DNA of 64,000 nt from Litoditis marina (lineage: Eukaryota; Nematoda; Chromadorea; Rhabditida; Rhabditidae): assembly GCA_964036275.1 (NCBI GenBank), contig CAXIWQ010000188.1, forward strand, positions 62,001-126,000, written 5' to 3'. The position numbers and the translations under genes were made by a program. Of the stretch, positions 1 through 11,453 are shown one piece after another. Below the pieces are notes generated by a model. That model ran no database searches and had not been told where the DNA came from. It was given only the letters and a program-made list of their open reading frames with translations. The first letter of the stretch is position 1; each line of letters opens with the position of its first letter.

Positions 1-1430
1 TTTAATCAAAAGATGCATTTGTGGTCAAGATCAGGGTTTGCTGTTTCCTCGGTCGAAGGATTTGTGGAAAGATTGAATGCGAACGATATAGTCACTGTAC
101 AAGACGTGGAAGACGTTCTCAAGTCAACAACCGAGTGGAAAAGCAAGCAAGCTCTTCAGTACATCAAGTGAGTTTGAATTTGAACTGCTCATGTAAATAC
201 CACCACCTCGTACCAAAACTGATTAATGTTGTACCAAATCGTAAGCAGCGGGATACTATGAACTATTATTAATGTATTGAATTGTAGGACAATCACTGGG
301 TCGTTGCATCAGTATGGCACCACGTCCGCAGGGCTGAGTGCAAGTGATTGGGTTCGTGCTTGTGCTCTATCCAGATGTCGTGCTAGATTTGAAGGAGGGT
401 ATACACCACAGACGATAGATGAAACGAAGAAAATGAGCATTACAAAGCCTGCTCAGGTGGTTAGTGACAATATCAGTCCGTTAACAGTTAGATCGGTAAT
501 GTTCGAAGCTGAGAAAAATGTCTAATTGTTTTAGACTCGCGATTTCCAAGCGGTACAGTCAGCAAATAATCTCGTGAGATGGTTGAATGCGATTCCCACC
601 CTGCCGGATAGCGAAGAAGAACGCCGCGAAATGAGTCGCACGCTTGACTTTAGCGCAACAGCTCAACTCCTCATGTCAATGGTTGGATGCGAAGAATCTT
701 CGGCACCAATGTTCGAGTCATTGTGTGGGTACGTAATTTCTCTTTTCAAAAAAAAATGTCTAATGATAACGACGAACAATGTTGTGTCCTTTTGTGGACA
801 AACGTTAACATTTTGATGCTGATACCAGGTGAATTGTGTCTGACTTTACGCTTCATATCAAAAGAGAAACTTCATGTAATATGTTTTTCGTTCTATTGTT
901 AAAGCAAACGATCTGATAGCAGAGTTTATATTTATATGAAGGTAAATTCATGAAGTCGGATGGAAACATATGTATGACTTTTAGAAACTACTACGCTGGT
1001 TTGCACTCCGCGCTTTGTCCAGTATACGATTGTGATGTGGTTGTTCATGGTGATTTGTCTCATTCGGAGAATCATATGGCTACTGCGCATACGAAACGAT
1101 CAGAATTGATGTTTGTGTGTCCCTGCAACGGTACCAGGATCATTACGTAAGTTTTCATTATACTGAAGCTCAATTGTAATAAAAATTAATATTTAGATGT
1201 TCGCCTCGCATGCACCCTAATGATCCATGTTCATTCGATCAATCAATATTTTTGTTTAGATTATACCTTTTTTTCTCCAAAAAAACATTTTTAGTTACAG
1301 ACACAAGTCGATGTTACATCACCGCAGAATGAAACACATAGATGCAAGCTCTCGCAAGTTCAACTTCATTTACGCTGAGTCTCGCTCCGAGTGCCCGCCA
1401 CTGAGAAAGCGTCTGAAAACTGCTCCATAA
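1..1430 (+). CDS. C2H2-like zinc-finger protein, 5' end uncertain
   Basis: Five exons splice in one open frame: start or earlier to 167, 288-495 (or 456), 535-728, 985-1146 and 1295-1430, ending in TAA. An ATG at 13-15 is in frame, but the gene may begin outside the window. The N-terminal part is helical and unlike anything I recognise. Exon 4 encodes a finger-like C-x4-C-x13-H-x4-H pattern, and a second, more degenerate pattern (CPC, then His residues in HHRRMKH) spans exons 4 and 5. The C-terminus carries a basic, nuclear-localisation-like stretch (PPLRKRLK). A nucleic-acid-binding role is inferred from the finger spacing only. Donor choice after exon 2 is ambiguous: both options keep frame, and the longer exon leaves a 39-bp intron. 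A related exon lies downstream at 1987-2102. Confidence 0.65.
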
Positions 1431-1986
1431 GCAACCTACATTCATTCATGTTAACAATATTTGATTGTTATTGTAATGATATTGTACATGGATAACGACA
1501 TGCTCTCGATATTGAGGTGGCTGATTTTTTGTAATTGATCATCGGTCACGTTGTGTGGTTGTTTACAGCTTCATAAACATATATATGTATTCTATATAGT
1601 TTTATATTTGTTACCTTTATGATTCTGTTGTCCATATGGGATTATTGAAACTTTCCTTCTTGGTAACTGCACTGAAAACTAACGTTATATCGTCAATTAT
1701 CATTGAAGCTCATGTTCTGCTCATTTCTATCCAATGTCCTCAGTCGAACTTTATGATATAGATATCAAACATATTTTGTTCATTACGTTGCTGTACGTGA
1801 ATCACACACACACCTGGGAACTATAGTTCAAACAAAGGTGTTAGTTAACGAAAACGTTACCTGATGTTCGTTTCAGACTCTTTCCATATGCTCCGATGTC
1901 CTCATCAGACACTTCCGTGTTTCTTAGATCATTCCGGTGAGATAAAGTTTGTTTGTTAGGTAAAGTGACCGTAATAAATAATTTTT
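1431..1986. other. Intergenic, no gene seen
   Basis: AT-rich sequence with short open frames only. I see no convincing exon, RNA gene or repeat. Confidence 0.5.
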
Positions 1987-2102
1987 ATGTGTTCAAGGTC
2001 TGGACATGCGGTTTCTTCGATCAAAGGATTTTTGGAACACTCATACGCAGACTATATGACTGTTGTCGGGGCCATGGAAAACGTGATAACTTCTTCAACT
2101 AG
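1987..2102 (+). pseudogene. Duplicated first exon of the upstream zinc-finger gene
   Basis: An open stretch ending at a GTAATA donor translates to SRSGHAVSSIKGF and onward. It aligns with SRSGFAVSSVEGF in the first exon of the gene at 1-1430, and the similarity continues to the exon end. No matching downstream exons follow, so this looks like a partial tandem duplicate. It could instead be the first exon of a diverged gene whose other exons I failed to see. Confidence 0.5.
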
Positions 2103-2372
2103 GTAATAATAAAAGAACCCCTGCAGAACATTGCATAAATATCGTTCTCCTCTGAGTTAAAGGCAAGTTGCAAAAGATAAACACAATTACTCCCTAGTCA
2201 ATAGTATACACCCCTATAAAGTCGACTAATGTAAATACTGCTATACTGAGCTATGAATTATAATATATATGAGGGAGTTTATTGTTCGAGTTTAAAAGAC
2301 AAGAGTCGATACTCAGTCAGCTAAGGATTTGATCATCGCGCATAGCAACATTGTGTATTGTCCAACATCATA
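2103..2372. other. Intergenic, no gene seen
   Basis: AT-rich sequence between the duplicated exon and the small two-exon candidate. Nothing was recognised. Confidence 0.4.
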
Positions 2373-2617
2373 ATGGATATTATCATCAAGACGCTGCTGT
2401 CAAGAACAACATGGAACGGCTGCTTTTCGCCAAATATCACACTAATCATTGATGTGGTGTTGATATTATCAATATCAGGTACTCTCTACGAGTTCATACA
2501 CGTTGAATTACAGATCCGAATCGGGGTCAGATCGACAACACAAATCCTCTCTACAGGTCGATTGCCAGTGTGAAAGCGCTTCACAAGGAAAATGACCAAG
2601 AGGTGTTCGCTGAGTAG
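2373..2617 (+). CDS. Small hypothetical protein, two exons
   Basis: Exons 2373-2478 and 2514-2617 join in frame (phase 1) across a 35-bp GT-AG intron to give 69 residues. The first exon contains a hydrophobic run (NITLIIDVVLILSIS) that could be a membrane segment. The second exon is polar (for example SIASVKALHKEND) and ends in TAG. Another frame in the first exon is also partly open, so the model is weak. No family was recognised. Confidence 0.35.
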
Positions 2618-2879
2618 CTAATTGATTGTGTGTTTAATTAAATTATTGATTGATTCATCGGTGTTTTGATTGATTACGAGGTTGATTGGTTGATTGGTGT
2701 GTTAATTCGTTATGAGTCATACAATTTGCACACAGAATTGATATGTTATCGATGTTTAAAGTTAAATGAATGATTTTATTCTAGACTGTATTACAAACCC
2801 ACGTACTGACGTTTTATATATCCTTTGGTTCACGCTGCAATATTTCCATGTGTAACTTCATCACTCAGTTGCAGGATAT

Positions 2880-4624
2880 ATGTCGGCAGATAATTCGTCT
2901 GACGATGAATTCCAATTCATTTTTCGACACAAGGTAATGATAGAAGACTATATGAAAGATTCACGTGGAACAGAATCACTCTGTTTGAAAAACAACCGAA
3001 TATAAAAGCAAACCGATTTGTGGAAGACTGGTGAACACTTCAAAGTTTCAATAGTTTGCTTACTTTATTTGCAGGACAAATCTGATACGTCATCAATTGG
3101 ATCAGCTTCAGAAAGTGGCGAGCGTCAGGAACAGTACAACTTCGGTTAGACTCATACTTGTAACTGAGGCTGACTCTGTCAATAGTTTAAGTTTGTGATT
3201 TTTTATGTTAAATTACTATGATCAGAATCTGGAGAACGTGGACAAGACAGCGAATACGGATCAGGAAACGAAGACAATAAATCTCTGAAGGTATGAAAAT
3301 TCAGTAAACTATGGGTTCCAAACCAAATTCGAACCACTTCTTTCCGAACCAGTAGGTTTGATGAAAAACCGAACTACTTGAATACTTGAACCGATGGAAA
3401 ACCGAACCAAAAAAAAAGTAACATTGGCATTGATCAGTTAAAAAAGAAACATTGGCATTTATCAGTTAAAAAAACAAACATTGGCATTTATTAGTTGAAT
3501 TGGTTTTTTTACACTTTTGTCAGAACAATTTCGGTTCGATTTTAAAACAAACCACCTGGTTCGGGAAGAGGTGGTTCGATTTTCGTTCGAGAAGAGTCGG
3601 GTCTGGAAGAAGTTTACAGATGCATTACATATCTCGTTTAATGTTGTGTAGAAATCGAATGTTAACATGATTTACAATGGATCAATTAGGTAATTTTCAG
3701 CCAACAAACGAAGAACTGCAACCAGAAATGATTCGATCTGTATACCTCAGTTTGATGGAACTAGCAAAAAAACGAAAAATCCCACTGAAGAAATTGTCTG
3801 AGCTGGTTGTGAGTTATCTTATCTCATTGGATGATTGCGCTTCTGTCTTGCATTTTGTTGATAAACACCTTTTTTACGGGTTAATATGTTTGTTACTGAA
3901 CGGTGTTTTTTCCGGCATCCTACTGTGCGGTGGTGTTTTTGATGTTGGTCTCGTTTTAAGGTCTTTTTTACAGGTTAAAATGCATGATGATGGGAAGTTT
4001 GAGGATACCAATGCGTTCACTCCTCCGAAACGTCAGAGACAGTCATTGGATGTGCTGGACGAGTGCAAATGTACTGTTCGAGAGAAATTCGACCCATCGA
4101 AATGTACGTGTATCGACTGTTAATAAGATGTGGTATTGGATTGAAGTGACATCACATATCAATCATAGATACCTAAAAATAACACAGACTATAATGTAGT
4201 TCAATTTAAGCATGATCATCAATTTTCCAGTCGCAGACAACGGACTTCGTACTGAAGTTGTTTCCGAGAGATCGGAACTATCTTCTTCTATCGGAATGTT
4301 TTGTTTTGTTCCACATCGAGCACACTGGATTCTGGCTACAGTCGTCGGAGTCACTCAAACTTCGCAGTGTTTGCGATACAGGGCTGCGACTGTGGGTTAA
4401 TCGAATATTATCTGGCAGTATTATGATGCATGAGGACAGATTTATATTGATACTAGTATTTACAGAAACAAGAAGTGAACGCGACCCTTCATAATTTCGG
4501 TCATCTACTGCAAGATCACATGCTACAAGAACGCAACCATCTCGGAATCGAATCACACAGGAAGACACATACTCTGACCTGTTCCACTTTGTCTGATCAT
4601 ATTTACCTAGTTGTACCAGTGTGA
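2880..4624 (+). CDS. Ser/acidic nuclear-type protein, copy 1
   Basis: Seven exons (2880-2933, 3075-3144, 3226-3290, 3701-3808, 3974-4103, 4231-4391, 4466-4624) splice in frame to 248 residues. The start lies 7 bp behind a TTGCAG acceptor, and AATAAA follows the stop at 4643. Residues 1-65 are Ser, Glu and Asp rich. A basic motif PPKRQRQ resembles a nuclear localisation signal. The C-terminal domain (about 143-248) is shared with the gene at 20621-21653: both have a WILA core, a CLRY motif about 10 residues on, and a phase-1 intron just after an EC-x-CT motif. WILA followed by a beta-rich stretch faintly recalls the SGF29-type Tudor fold, a weak guess. The role is unknown. The next gene's acceptor lies only about 100 bp downstream of the poly(A) signal, suggesting operon-like spacing. 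Confidence 0.7.
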
Positions 4625-4787
4625 TAAATGTTAATGATAAACAATAAAGTAACTGAATTGTACAGTTGATACAATGAATGTGTCTGAAAGACAATTGAAT
4701 ATATATTTGCAATTTCAACTTCAATTGGTTATTTTGTGTTAACAGAGTTTGATGTTGCTCAATTCGTGCATTCAGATTACTGGTCGT

Positions 4788-5116
4788 ATGGAAAATTCAC
4801 CGACCGAGCGACAATTGATTCAAATACGTGAGTTGTTACCATCTGACAAATTCCAATAACCTATGCGATGCTCGGAAAATGTGACTTCATTTCAGGAACG
4901 CGGATGATGTACCTAGGAAATCATAACGAACATCTCATGCGAGACGCAATTGCAAACACCAATTTACCGCCGTGGGCGTATTCAAAGTACCCGACTGAGT
5001 TCCTATCCCTACATCCAATTTTCGCCCTTCCACCATACAACTATCAAGAAGAAAATGGATTCGACTTGTCGAACTATCTGGAAAAGTGTTACATGATATG
5101 GAAGTTAATGTCATGA
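4788..5116 (+). CDS. Small hypothetical protein, two exons
   Basis: Exons 4788-4827 and 4896-5116 join in frame to 86 residues ending in TGA. A splice acceptor at 4745 lies 42 bp before the ATG. The product is rich in Tyr, Pro and Asn (for example NTNLPPWAYSKYP and LPPYNYQEENGF) with no transmembrane segment. No family was recognised. The close spacing to the preceding poly(A) signal would fit an operon with trans-splicing. Confidence 0.5.
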
Positions 5117-5463
5117 TTGGTTTTTCGATCCAGAAGAAAAAATTGTTAAATGCTTGTGTTCTCGATTTTCTCTCGCGCAGTGCTTCATCGCAATCATACC
5201 CCTCTCACATCTTTTTATGTTGTGCATATTTTTTTAATGAAAACCTATAGCACATAATAGTACTCTTAAAACTATTCATCGCTGTTTTTATTCCATCATA
5301 TTCATAGTTTCGACTCGTACTTTCTTTTGAATTTATTGATGTCAATCTATTCTAATGCACTCTCATTGGTTCAACTAAATGCGGTTATGCCTCCACTTTT
5401 CAGTAAAAAAAAACGATTACCATTTTATACACATTGGATGCTACGAATGAAATATCATTCCAG
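5117..5463. other. Intergenic
   Basis: T-rich spacer ending in the CATTCCAG acceptor that abuts the next ATG. No other feature was seen. Confidence 0.5.
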
Positions 5464-7672
5464 ATGGACAACGTTCAGTTTGTTATGAAAAACATGATGC
5501 CTGACTTCCGCTCTATTCCCGAATTCAGACTCAAGTATTTCAATACTATCGCTCAGGTACATCTGGTGTCGATGTGCGTCGACCAAACATTGTTCGCTCT
5601 AACAAATGAAAATAATAATTTGGCTTTGTTCCGGTAGACATTTGAAGTGCAAACTTATATATTTCTCTGTATGCAAAAGGACATCTAAATAAGTCAAAAA
5701 TACTTGCAATATTTGAACTAAGTAACACATAGAAATGTAAATACAATAATATTCGTATTTGCAATTCTCCGAAATTGATAGGTCGTTGCGGTCATCGTCA
5801 CCTCAAAAAACGTCACTGTCTTGCGGATTTGGGATGGGTTTCCACATGCGTGAGTTTCGATGAGTTTTACATGAATTGAGAGGTATTGATCATTTGGAAG
5901 TGGGTGAATGTTTGCAATAATTTTATTCCGGAGGCATGATCGATTTTTCAGTTTCCAATCGAGTAACAAGATGTTTGTGGTCGAGTTTATGATGATAAAA
6001 CGGTTTGAGTCCGCTCCGACAGAAGAACTGAAATGTGTTACCAGAGACTATTTTATTGATGTATCTCTATATGGCGAGTGGCAAGAAGCGGCGAATGCAA
6101 TCAAGGTGATCACACATATTTCATATATATATATATATATGGTTTCTCATGTGCAGGAGCATGTAAACAGCAATGTATACTATGTATATTACAGAGTGGT
6201 GATGTTATTATCCTTTCAAACGTACATCTCAGTTTACCCCGTTGTGCGCCCAAGTTTTCGTTCGTTCTTCACAATGGAACAGGTGGAATTTACAAAAGAG
6301 GAATATATCCCCTTCCGAACGATAGTCCGGACCGAGATCACATTCTCAGGTATGGCGAGTTTTTCGTGCCACAATGTGCGAATGGTAGTCATCCACACAC
6401 GTGGTATCATCCACGATACCATTGGTTACGTATTTACATTATTTGTTATCTACAACGACAGTCGGATACATGTTTCTACTACAATCGAGATATATACAAT
6501 CGAAAAGTTGTCATGAAAGCCTTCGAAAATACATGTAATGTTTTCTTAATGCTTAGACGTATTGACGAAGTGTTATCGCAATGGGCCACAGTGAAGATGA
6601 TTGATGTTGATTTCGAATTAGGAGGTACAGCAGGTTTGACTTTTTACATTAGTTGTTATATTTGAAATATGCTCATAAATTGTAATCATATACGACGAGT
6701 ATCCGTGAACCTATCGATGCGAATTAAACAAACTGTCGTTGACAGTTTCATTGTCATCAACTTCCGAACGGTACCCAATGCAGTAATGTTTCAGCTGTTT
6801 TGGACATTAAAGAAGATGTCACTACCAACGAAACCAATAGTCTGACGGTAGACAATGAAATCAGCGAGAAGGCGGCGATTCCGATCAATACTGACGTGCG
6901 AGTGGCGTCTTCGTCGGCACGAGTCACCTCTAATATCACTCTCTCACCGGAACAGGTGTATTATATGGCAGTTTTACATTTTTTCGAAACCCATGATAAT
7001 CGAGAGGGAACGAGTTCGAATTAATACTGAAATTTCATTGAGGTTTCAAATGGGTAGTTGCATTATAAAGCAAAATGTGATTAATGATTATTCATTGAAG
7101 AGCATGATATATCCCTGTTTTGTAACAGGCGTCCTGAGGACCTACAGTAAGTATACGTGTTCAGTTTTACTGTACAAAACTCATGTTGTTCTGACCAGGT
7201 AGACCAATGTTCAGAATGTCGTATCAACAAAAACAAAGCTAGTGTCCGCTTTCAGATAACATCATCATCATTGTCATTTGATCATTGGTCGCATGTGCTA
7301 ACTTCTTCCGATTTCGACTTTGAATTGCCATATGGCACAGTTGTCATGAACGGTGAGATGTTGATATTGTTGGAATATCAACAAAAATAATATCAAAGTT
7401 TGAGCGTCGTCATAATTATTCATACCTCCGTTGAAAGTGTATTTCAAAGGCATAATGTTCAAGCACACACACACAACGTCATAACGTTATTTATGATAAT
7501 CCAGTGTGTCAGCGTATGTAAATAGGAGATATTACTATTTAACTTCTCTTGTTCGATTCGAACAAACCAGAATCAGCGAAGACATTTTCTCTAATCTCGG
7601 TATAGTTTTTTATCGGTTTCATCTACTCAACATCCACATTGTGTTACAGAAGGTGCTGGCATCCTCCCGTAA
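5464..7672 (+). CDS. POT1-type OB-fold protein (telomeric single-strand DNA-binding candidate)
   Basis: Nine exons (5464-5556, 5782-5849, 5952-6105, 6195-6349, 6557-6633, 6795-6955, 7199-7352, 7513-7599, 7650-7672) splice in frame to 323 residues. An acceptor abuts the ATG, and AATAAA lies at 7749. Residues 32-165 read like the second OB fold of POT1: a beta strand ending in LRIWDG (WDG 48-50), then a G-D-V-I-I-L strand (107-112), then HNGTGG and RGIYPLPN (131-147), the same order as human POT1 OB2. POT1 family proteins bind the single-stranded telomere overhang in the nucleus. Nematode POT-type proteins often keep one OB fold, as here. An acidic, Thr-rich linker follows. Residues 237-323 contain C-x2-C (240, 243), which might mark a zinc-bearing second domain. 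The family call rests on motif order only. Confidence 0.65.
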
Positions 7673-8023
7673 ACGCAACAAAAATGATCGAAATCAATGT
7701 CAACATCAGTACCGTAAAAGGATTCTATATATAAAATGACTTATGTTCAATAAACATTTTTTATCGTATATGACGCGACGTGTTTTTACTAATATTGGTT
7801 TCTACCAAATTATTATTTTGAAAATACTTAGGAAGAGAGTGCAATCGATATCATGTACAGCCTCGGATCGGTGCAGACAACCTATTCATGGTACATAGTA
7901 TTCAAGGGCCTCATTCGCTAATAACAATAATAATTGCATGTACTTGATTTTGTTGACACCCTTTATTCATAAATATTAATAACGCGAAAGAACAAATAAA
8001 CACATTGTGTTCACAGATCAGTA
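7673..8023. other. Intergenic
   Basis: AT-rich spacer. It holds the poly(A) signal of the upstream gene at 7749 and the TCACAG acceptor at 8016 just ahead of the next ATG. Confidence 0.5.
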
Positions 8024-8803
8024 ATGTCATCCTCTTCTCTGATTGACGACGATGAATCGTTGAGTGAGAAAGATGATGAACCGAGTAATCAAACCAATCT
8101 GGACGACAATCAAAACATGCGTTTAAACAACCTTAAACGTGTGTATGACGAATGTGGATTTTACGTCAACGTAGAAAGCAATGATGCTCAAGATGATAGG
8201 TGTGTTATCATTGTTCCTGGTGATTAAAATGTTCAACGTAGTGTTCAATTATTAAGTGTTCTGAATGAGTGTGACAAAAGAGAAACTACGTTTATTGACG
8301 TGAATCATTTAAAGCTCGTGCGACAGGTGAACCACGACATCTAACATTATTCCTATGCGAATTCAGAGCACCGAGTGGAACAGATTCTGATCATGAGCTT
8401 GACTTTTCCTGGCTCAAGACGTACGGCAAAACGAAGCGCCAAAGAAAACTGTATGAAGAACAAAAAAGACAGGTGATGCTATGAATCAATTTGCACAACA
8501 TACAGTCCACAATGGATTTTGTCTGTTTTTGGTGAACATAGTAATTATATGCTATCATCATAGGAACTTCTAGCCATACTAGTGATCGATCGACAAACTT
8601 GCGTGCATGACAAACTGTGTGTTTGAACCTGCACGTCAAGTTCATTTAATTTTTTTTTGAAGAAACGCATCAACAGGATCATGCATGATGCAAATAACAA
8701 GCTTGAGGGCGAAAAGAGAGAAGATGAGATACAGAAAAGAAGAATCGAAGAAATTTTGAACGACATGATAGATATCATAGAATTTTGGGAATCCGATCAT
8801 TAG
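8024..8803 (+). CDS. Basic helical nuclear-type protein
   Basis: Exons 8024-8199, 8367-8472 and 8663-8803 splice in frame to 140 residues. A splice acceptor lies 7 bp upstream of the ATG. The N-terminal 35 residues are Ser and Asp/Glu rich. The middle is strongly basic (KTYGKTKRQRKLYEEQKRQ). The C-terminal exon is charged and helical, with a likely amphipathic segment (RRIEEILNDMIDIIEFW). A basic region followed by an amphipathic helix resembles bZIP-like or chromatin-binding proteins, but the leucine spacing is not a clear zipper. Function unknown. The acidic N-terminus plus basic motif is a theme shared with neighbours at 2880-4624 and 34489-36585. Confidence 0.65.
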
Positions 8804-9162
8804 TATCAGTCAAAAGTTGGAATGCATGATGTGTTACACGAATGAACTATGCTAAATAGTGTCGATGTGTCGTCACATTATATTTTATAGAGCATATTTG
8901 ACATTTCAGTTTCACAATTGTCTAGTCCAAAATTCTGTTTGTGTGTAATGAATGTATGTGTTATCGAATGTACTTCAATTGACTGTGCTTCAACGGTTAG
9001 ATACCTCATACCTGTATTTTTACGATACATGCTAATATTTTCATATTCGCCTACATTATTGACGGTAAGTTGGCTTCATGTTAATTTGCGATTGTTTAAT
9101 ATTGAATTATAGCATGTTTACAGCCCTCCACCCACAGAACTGCTTTGTTAAAAAATCAAATC
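8804..9162. other. Intergenic
   Basis: AT-rich spacer with open but unconvincing frames. A CCCACAG acceptor at 9137 precedes the next start codon. Confidence 0.4.
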
Positions 9163-11190
9163 ATGAAACAAACCACAGGTATCGTTTATCATTTTTGAGA
9201 GTTTTTGAAACATTGATATCAATGTGAAATACTTCGGAGAGGTTTTCGCTAATTGATAATGCGTGTATAATACAGACTGTGCACATATTTTTACTATATG
9301 TACTATAACAGATTACTTTTTCAACATTAGTAGATAAGTTTAATTCAAGCTCAGAGAAGACGAAAACAGACGAACCCCGAGAAGAAGCACGTTGTACACA
9401 TATTTGACGAACAGGTTTTTGTTCCGGTCAGAAGTGAGTCATTAATGTGTGTATTATGTGGTATTTTCCCGAATAACCCTGATTTTGTCTCCATTCTTCA
9501 TAATGTTTGGAACTATACTCGCTTCGCAAAGCATTTGACGACATGAATGTGACACTCGGAGTGTGATAGATTTTTTTACCGTAAGCAAACTAGCCGAATA
9601 GGGTATACAGCTAGTGACACGACGAGAGACATGTTTAATTGCGTAATAGTCGCGGTCCAGTCTTGCTAATTTCGTATTGGTCGCGGGACCTGAATCTCCT
9701 AGCGTAGTAAACGCGGCCCAGTCTCTATAATTGCGTATTGGTCGCGGCACTCTCTTTGTACTGGCGTATTAGTCGCGCCATGAGCTTTTCCGTGATACAA
9801 CTAAAACCTATAAAACTTGAACACAAAAAATCGACAAACTATATTCTGATAATTTGAGAGAACACCATGTGATACCTTAGTCCATAATTGTACTATGCGT
9901 CGAGTACATGAATGTGTTGAATATATATATATATATATTCTGATAATTGTACGGACGAGCGATTCACCTGGAGTGCAACGAGAAAAAAAGAAAACCATGA
10001 CTCACCTAAGCCTAAGCCTTTTTACAGTAAACTCATGCATGCGAATGAGGCATTTCAAAACTAAGTGCTACCGCTAAATTTATTTCCATGAATTCCTGAC
10101 TTCTGAGAGAATGTGCGCTAGTAGTACGATTTCTTGTTGGTTCGTTTGCCATTGGCACAATTCCGCCCCTAGCGAGGGCCGCGTCTAATACAATGCCAGA
10201 TTTGACCTACTTTCGTGTCTCTCTATCGTCGTCTCGCGTCTCTAGCTTAACTGCGTATTACTTATGCATCTCCCAGCCAAATACACTCAACGATCGTACT
10301 AGCGGAGTATACCAGAAATGAACATATAATGTGTTTAGAACACACTACACGTTGTATGGGATGTCAATGAATGAATGGTTATATTTCATTGGACTAACAT
10401 TGGACGCACCATGCTATAAAAATGGTATGTCTTTTAGATATAAATGGAAACTGCAACGCGAAACCCATCAAACGCACACAGAAACCTTCCCGGAATATAT
10501 TGTGTAGTCTCCAGTTCCAAAAACTTGTCAAACTCATAGGAAATCAGGTTTGTCCATTTTTATAGAGATGGAAGGGAATGGAAGAGAGCTAAAGGAGTGA
10601 ACTGTGAACAGTAACATTTGAGATCAATCAGTTTTTATATAAATCCGTTTTTTCTCATAGCCCATAGGTTCGATCCTCGCTCGTCACGATATCTGTCTAG
10701 TGGGCCGCATGAACTTGCGACAAAGCTCATCAATGTAATTTTTAACCCCTTCACAGACAGTCCACTACGGATGAAACTGAGATTAGTGCGTAATAGTGTA
10801 GTTTCACGCATAGAGTACGGCTGAACGAGTTGTCGTGAAAATATTATCCACAAAAACATGTTTTTCCACAAAAGTCTTATAGTGCCTCATTTCAGGTGAA
10901 GAATGAACACTTCGGATGGCAATCGCGAGCAATCACGGTACTGATGGTGAGTATCATAACCATATATTTTGTTTGATAGTTGTGAGTTACAGTGTGACTC
11001 ATACGAATGATACATGCACATGATGAGTTTTCACATTCAGGATGCTTCTGCGGTTTTCATAAGAGTACTGATTGAAGATGCCAACCTCGAGGCTATTCGT
11101 AATAGGCGCAACGACATATTGTATCAGGATGTTCTCGATGCGATGAAGTTGCGTGAAATGTATATGAGATGCTGCACTGGTGCATTGTGA
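9163..11190 (+). CDS. Histone H3 variant, CENP-A (CenH3) candidate
   Basis: Exons 9163-9178, 9350-9414, 10482-10547, 10896-10946 and 11041-11190 splice in frame to 115 residues; AATAAA follows at 11211. From about residue 28 the protein follows the H3 histone fold. The alpha-N motif LQFQKLVKLI (37-46) matches LPFQRLVREI of H3. HFGWQSRAITVL (54-65) matches the alpha-1/alpha-2 start, and EDANLEAI...R..I...D (78-96) matches EDTNLCAIHAKRVTIMPKD. The FxWQ motif (W57) is shared with human CENP-A (FNWQ); canonical H3 has FQS. The tail is short (about 27 residues) and lacks the canonical H3 tail. CENP-A replaces H3 in centromeric nucleosomes. The last three exons are secure; the first two and the 1.07-kb intron are less so, and an in-frame ATG at 10423 is an alternative start. 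Confidence 0.75.
9641..9781. repeat. GC-rich minisatellite, about 60-bp unit, about 2.3 copies
   Basis: Two units of about 60 bp, each opening with GCGTA-TA-T and containing CGCGG and CGTATTGGTCGCGG, plus a partial third, lie in the large intron of the histone-variant gene. The GCGTATTA core resembles the internal repeats of the inverted-repeat element at 54109-54729, so this may be a remnant of a related element. Confidence 0.55.
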
Positions 11191-11453
11191 ACTTTATACA
11201 TCTTGTTAGAAATAAAAACGTCAGAAAACGAAAGTTTCAATTAAACTGTGCAGAAAATGTTTTTTGAACAGTCGTACTATGCGAACGAAAATATCGCTCT
11301 CTTGAATTTCTTCCTTTCATGTTCGGTTCTATTTTTGTTGTCAATGAATCATATACGCTATGTGTATTGTGTTTTCGTAATGTTATGTCTTTTTTTCAAT
11401 TTGCATACTCTTTCTTGTTCTGTTCGGGAACCAATGACCGGCTCTCGTTTCAG

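Noticed and set aside
9454..9750. 98-codon minus-strand open frame
   Set aside because: It overlaps the GC-rich minisatellite and lies in an intron of the plus-strand histone gene; its repetition reflects the repeat.
10660..10690. GGTTCGATCC, a tRNA B-box-like sequence
   Set aside because: No A box, acceptor stem or cloverleaf can be built around it.
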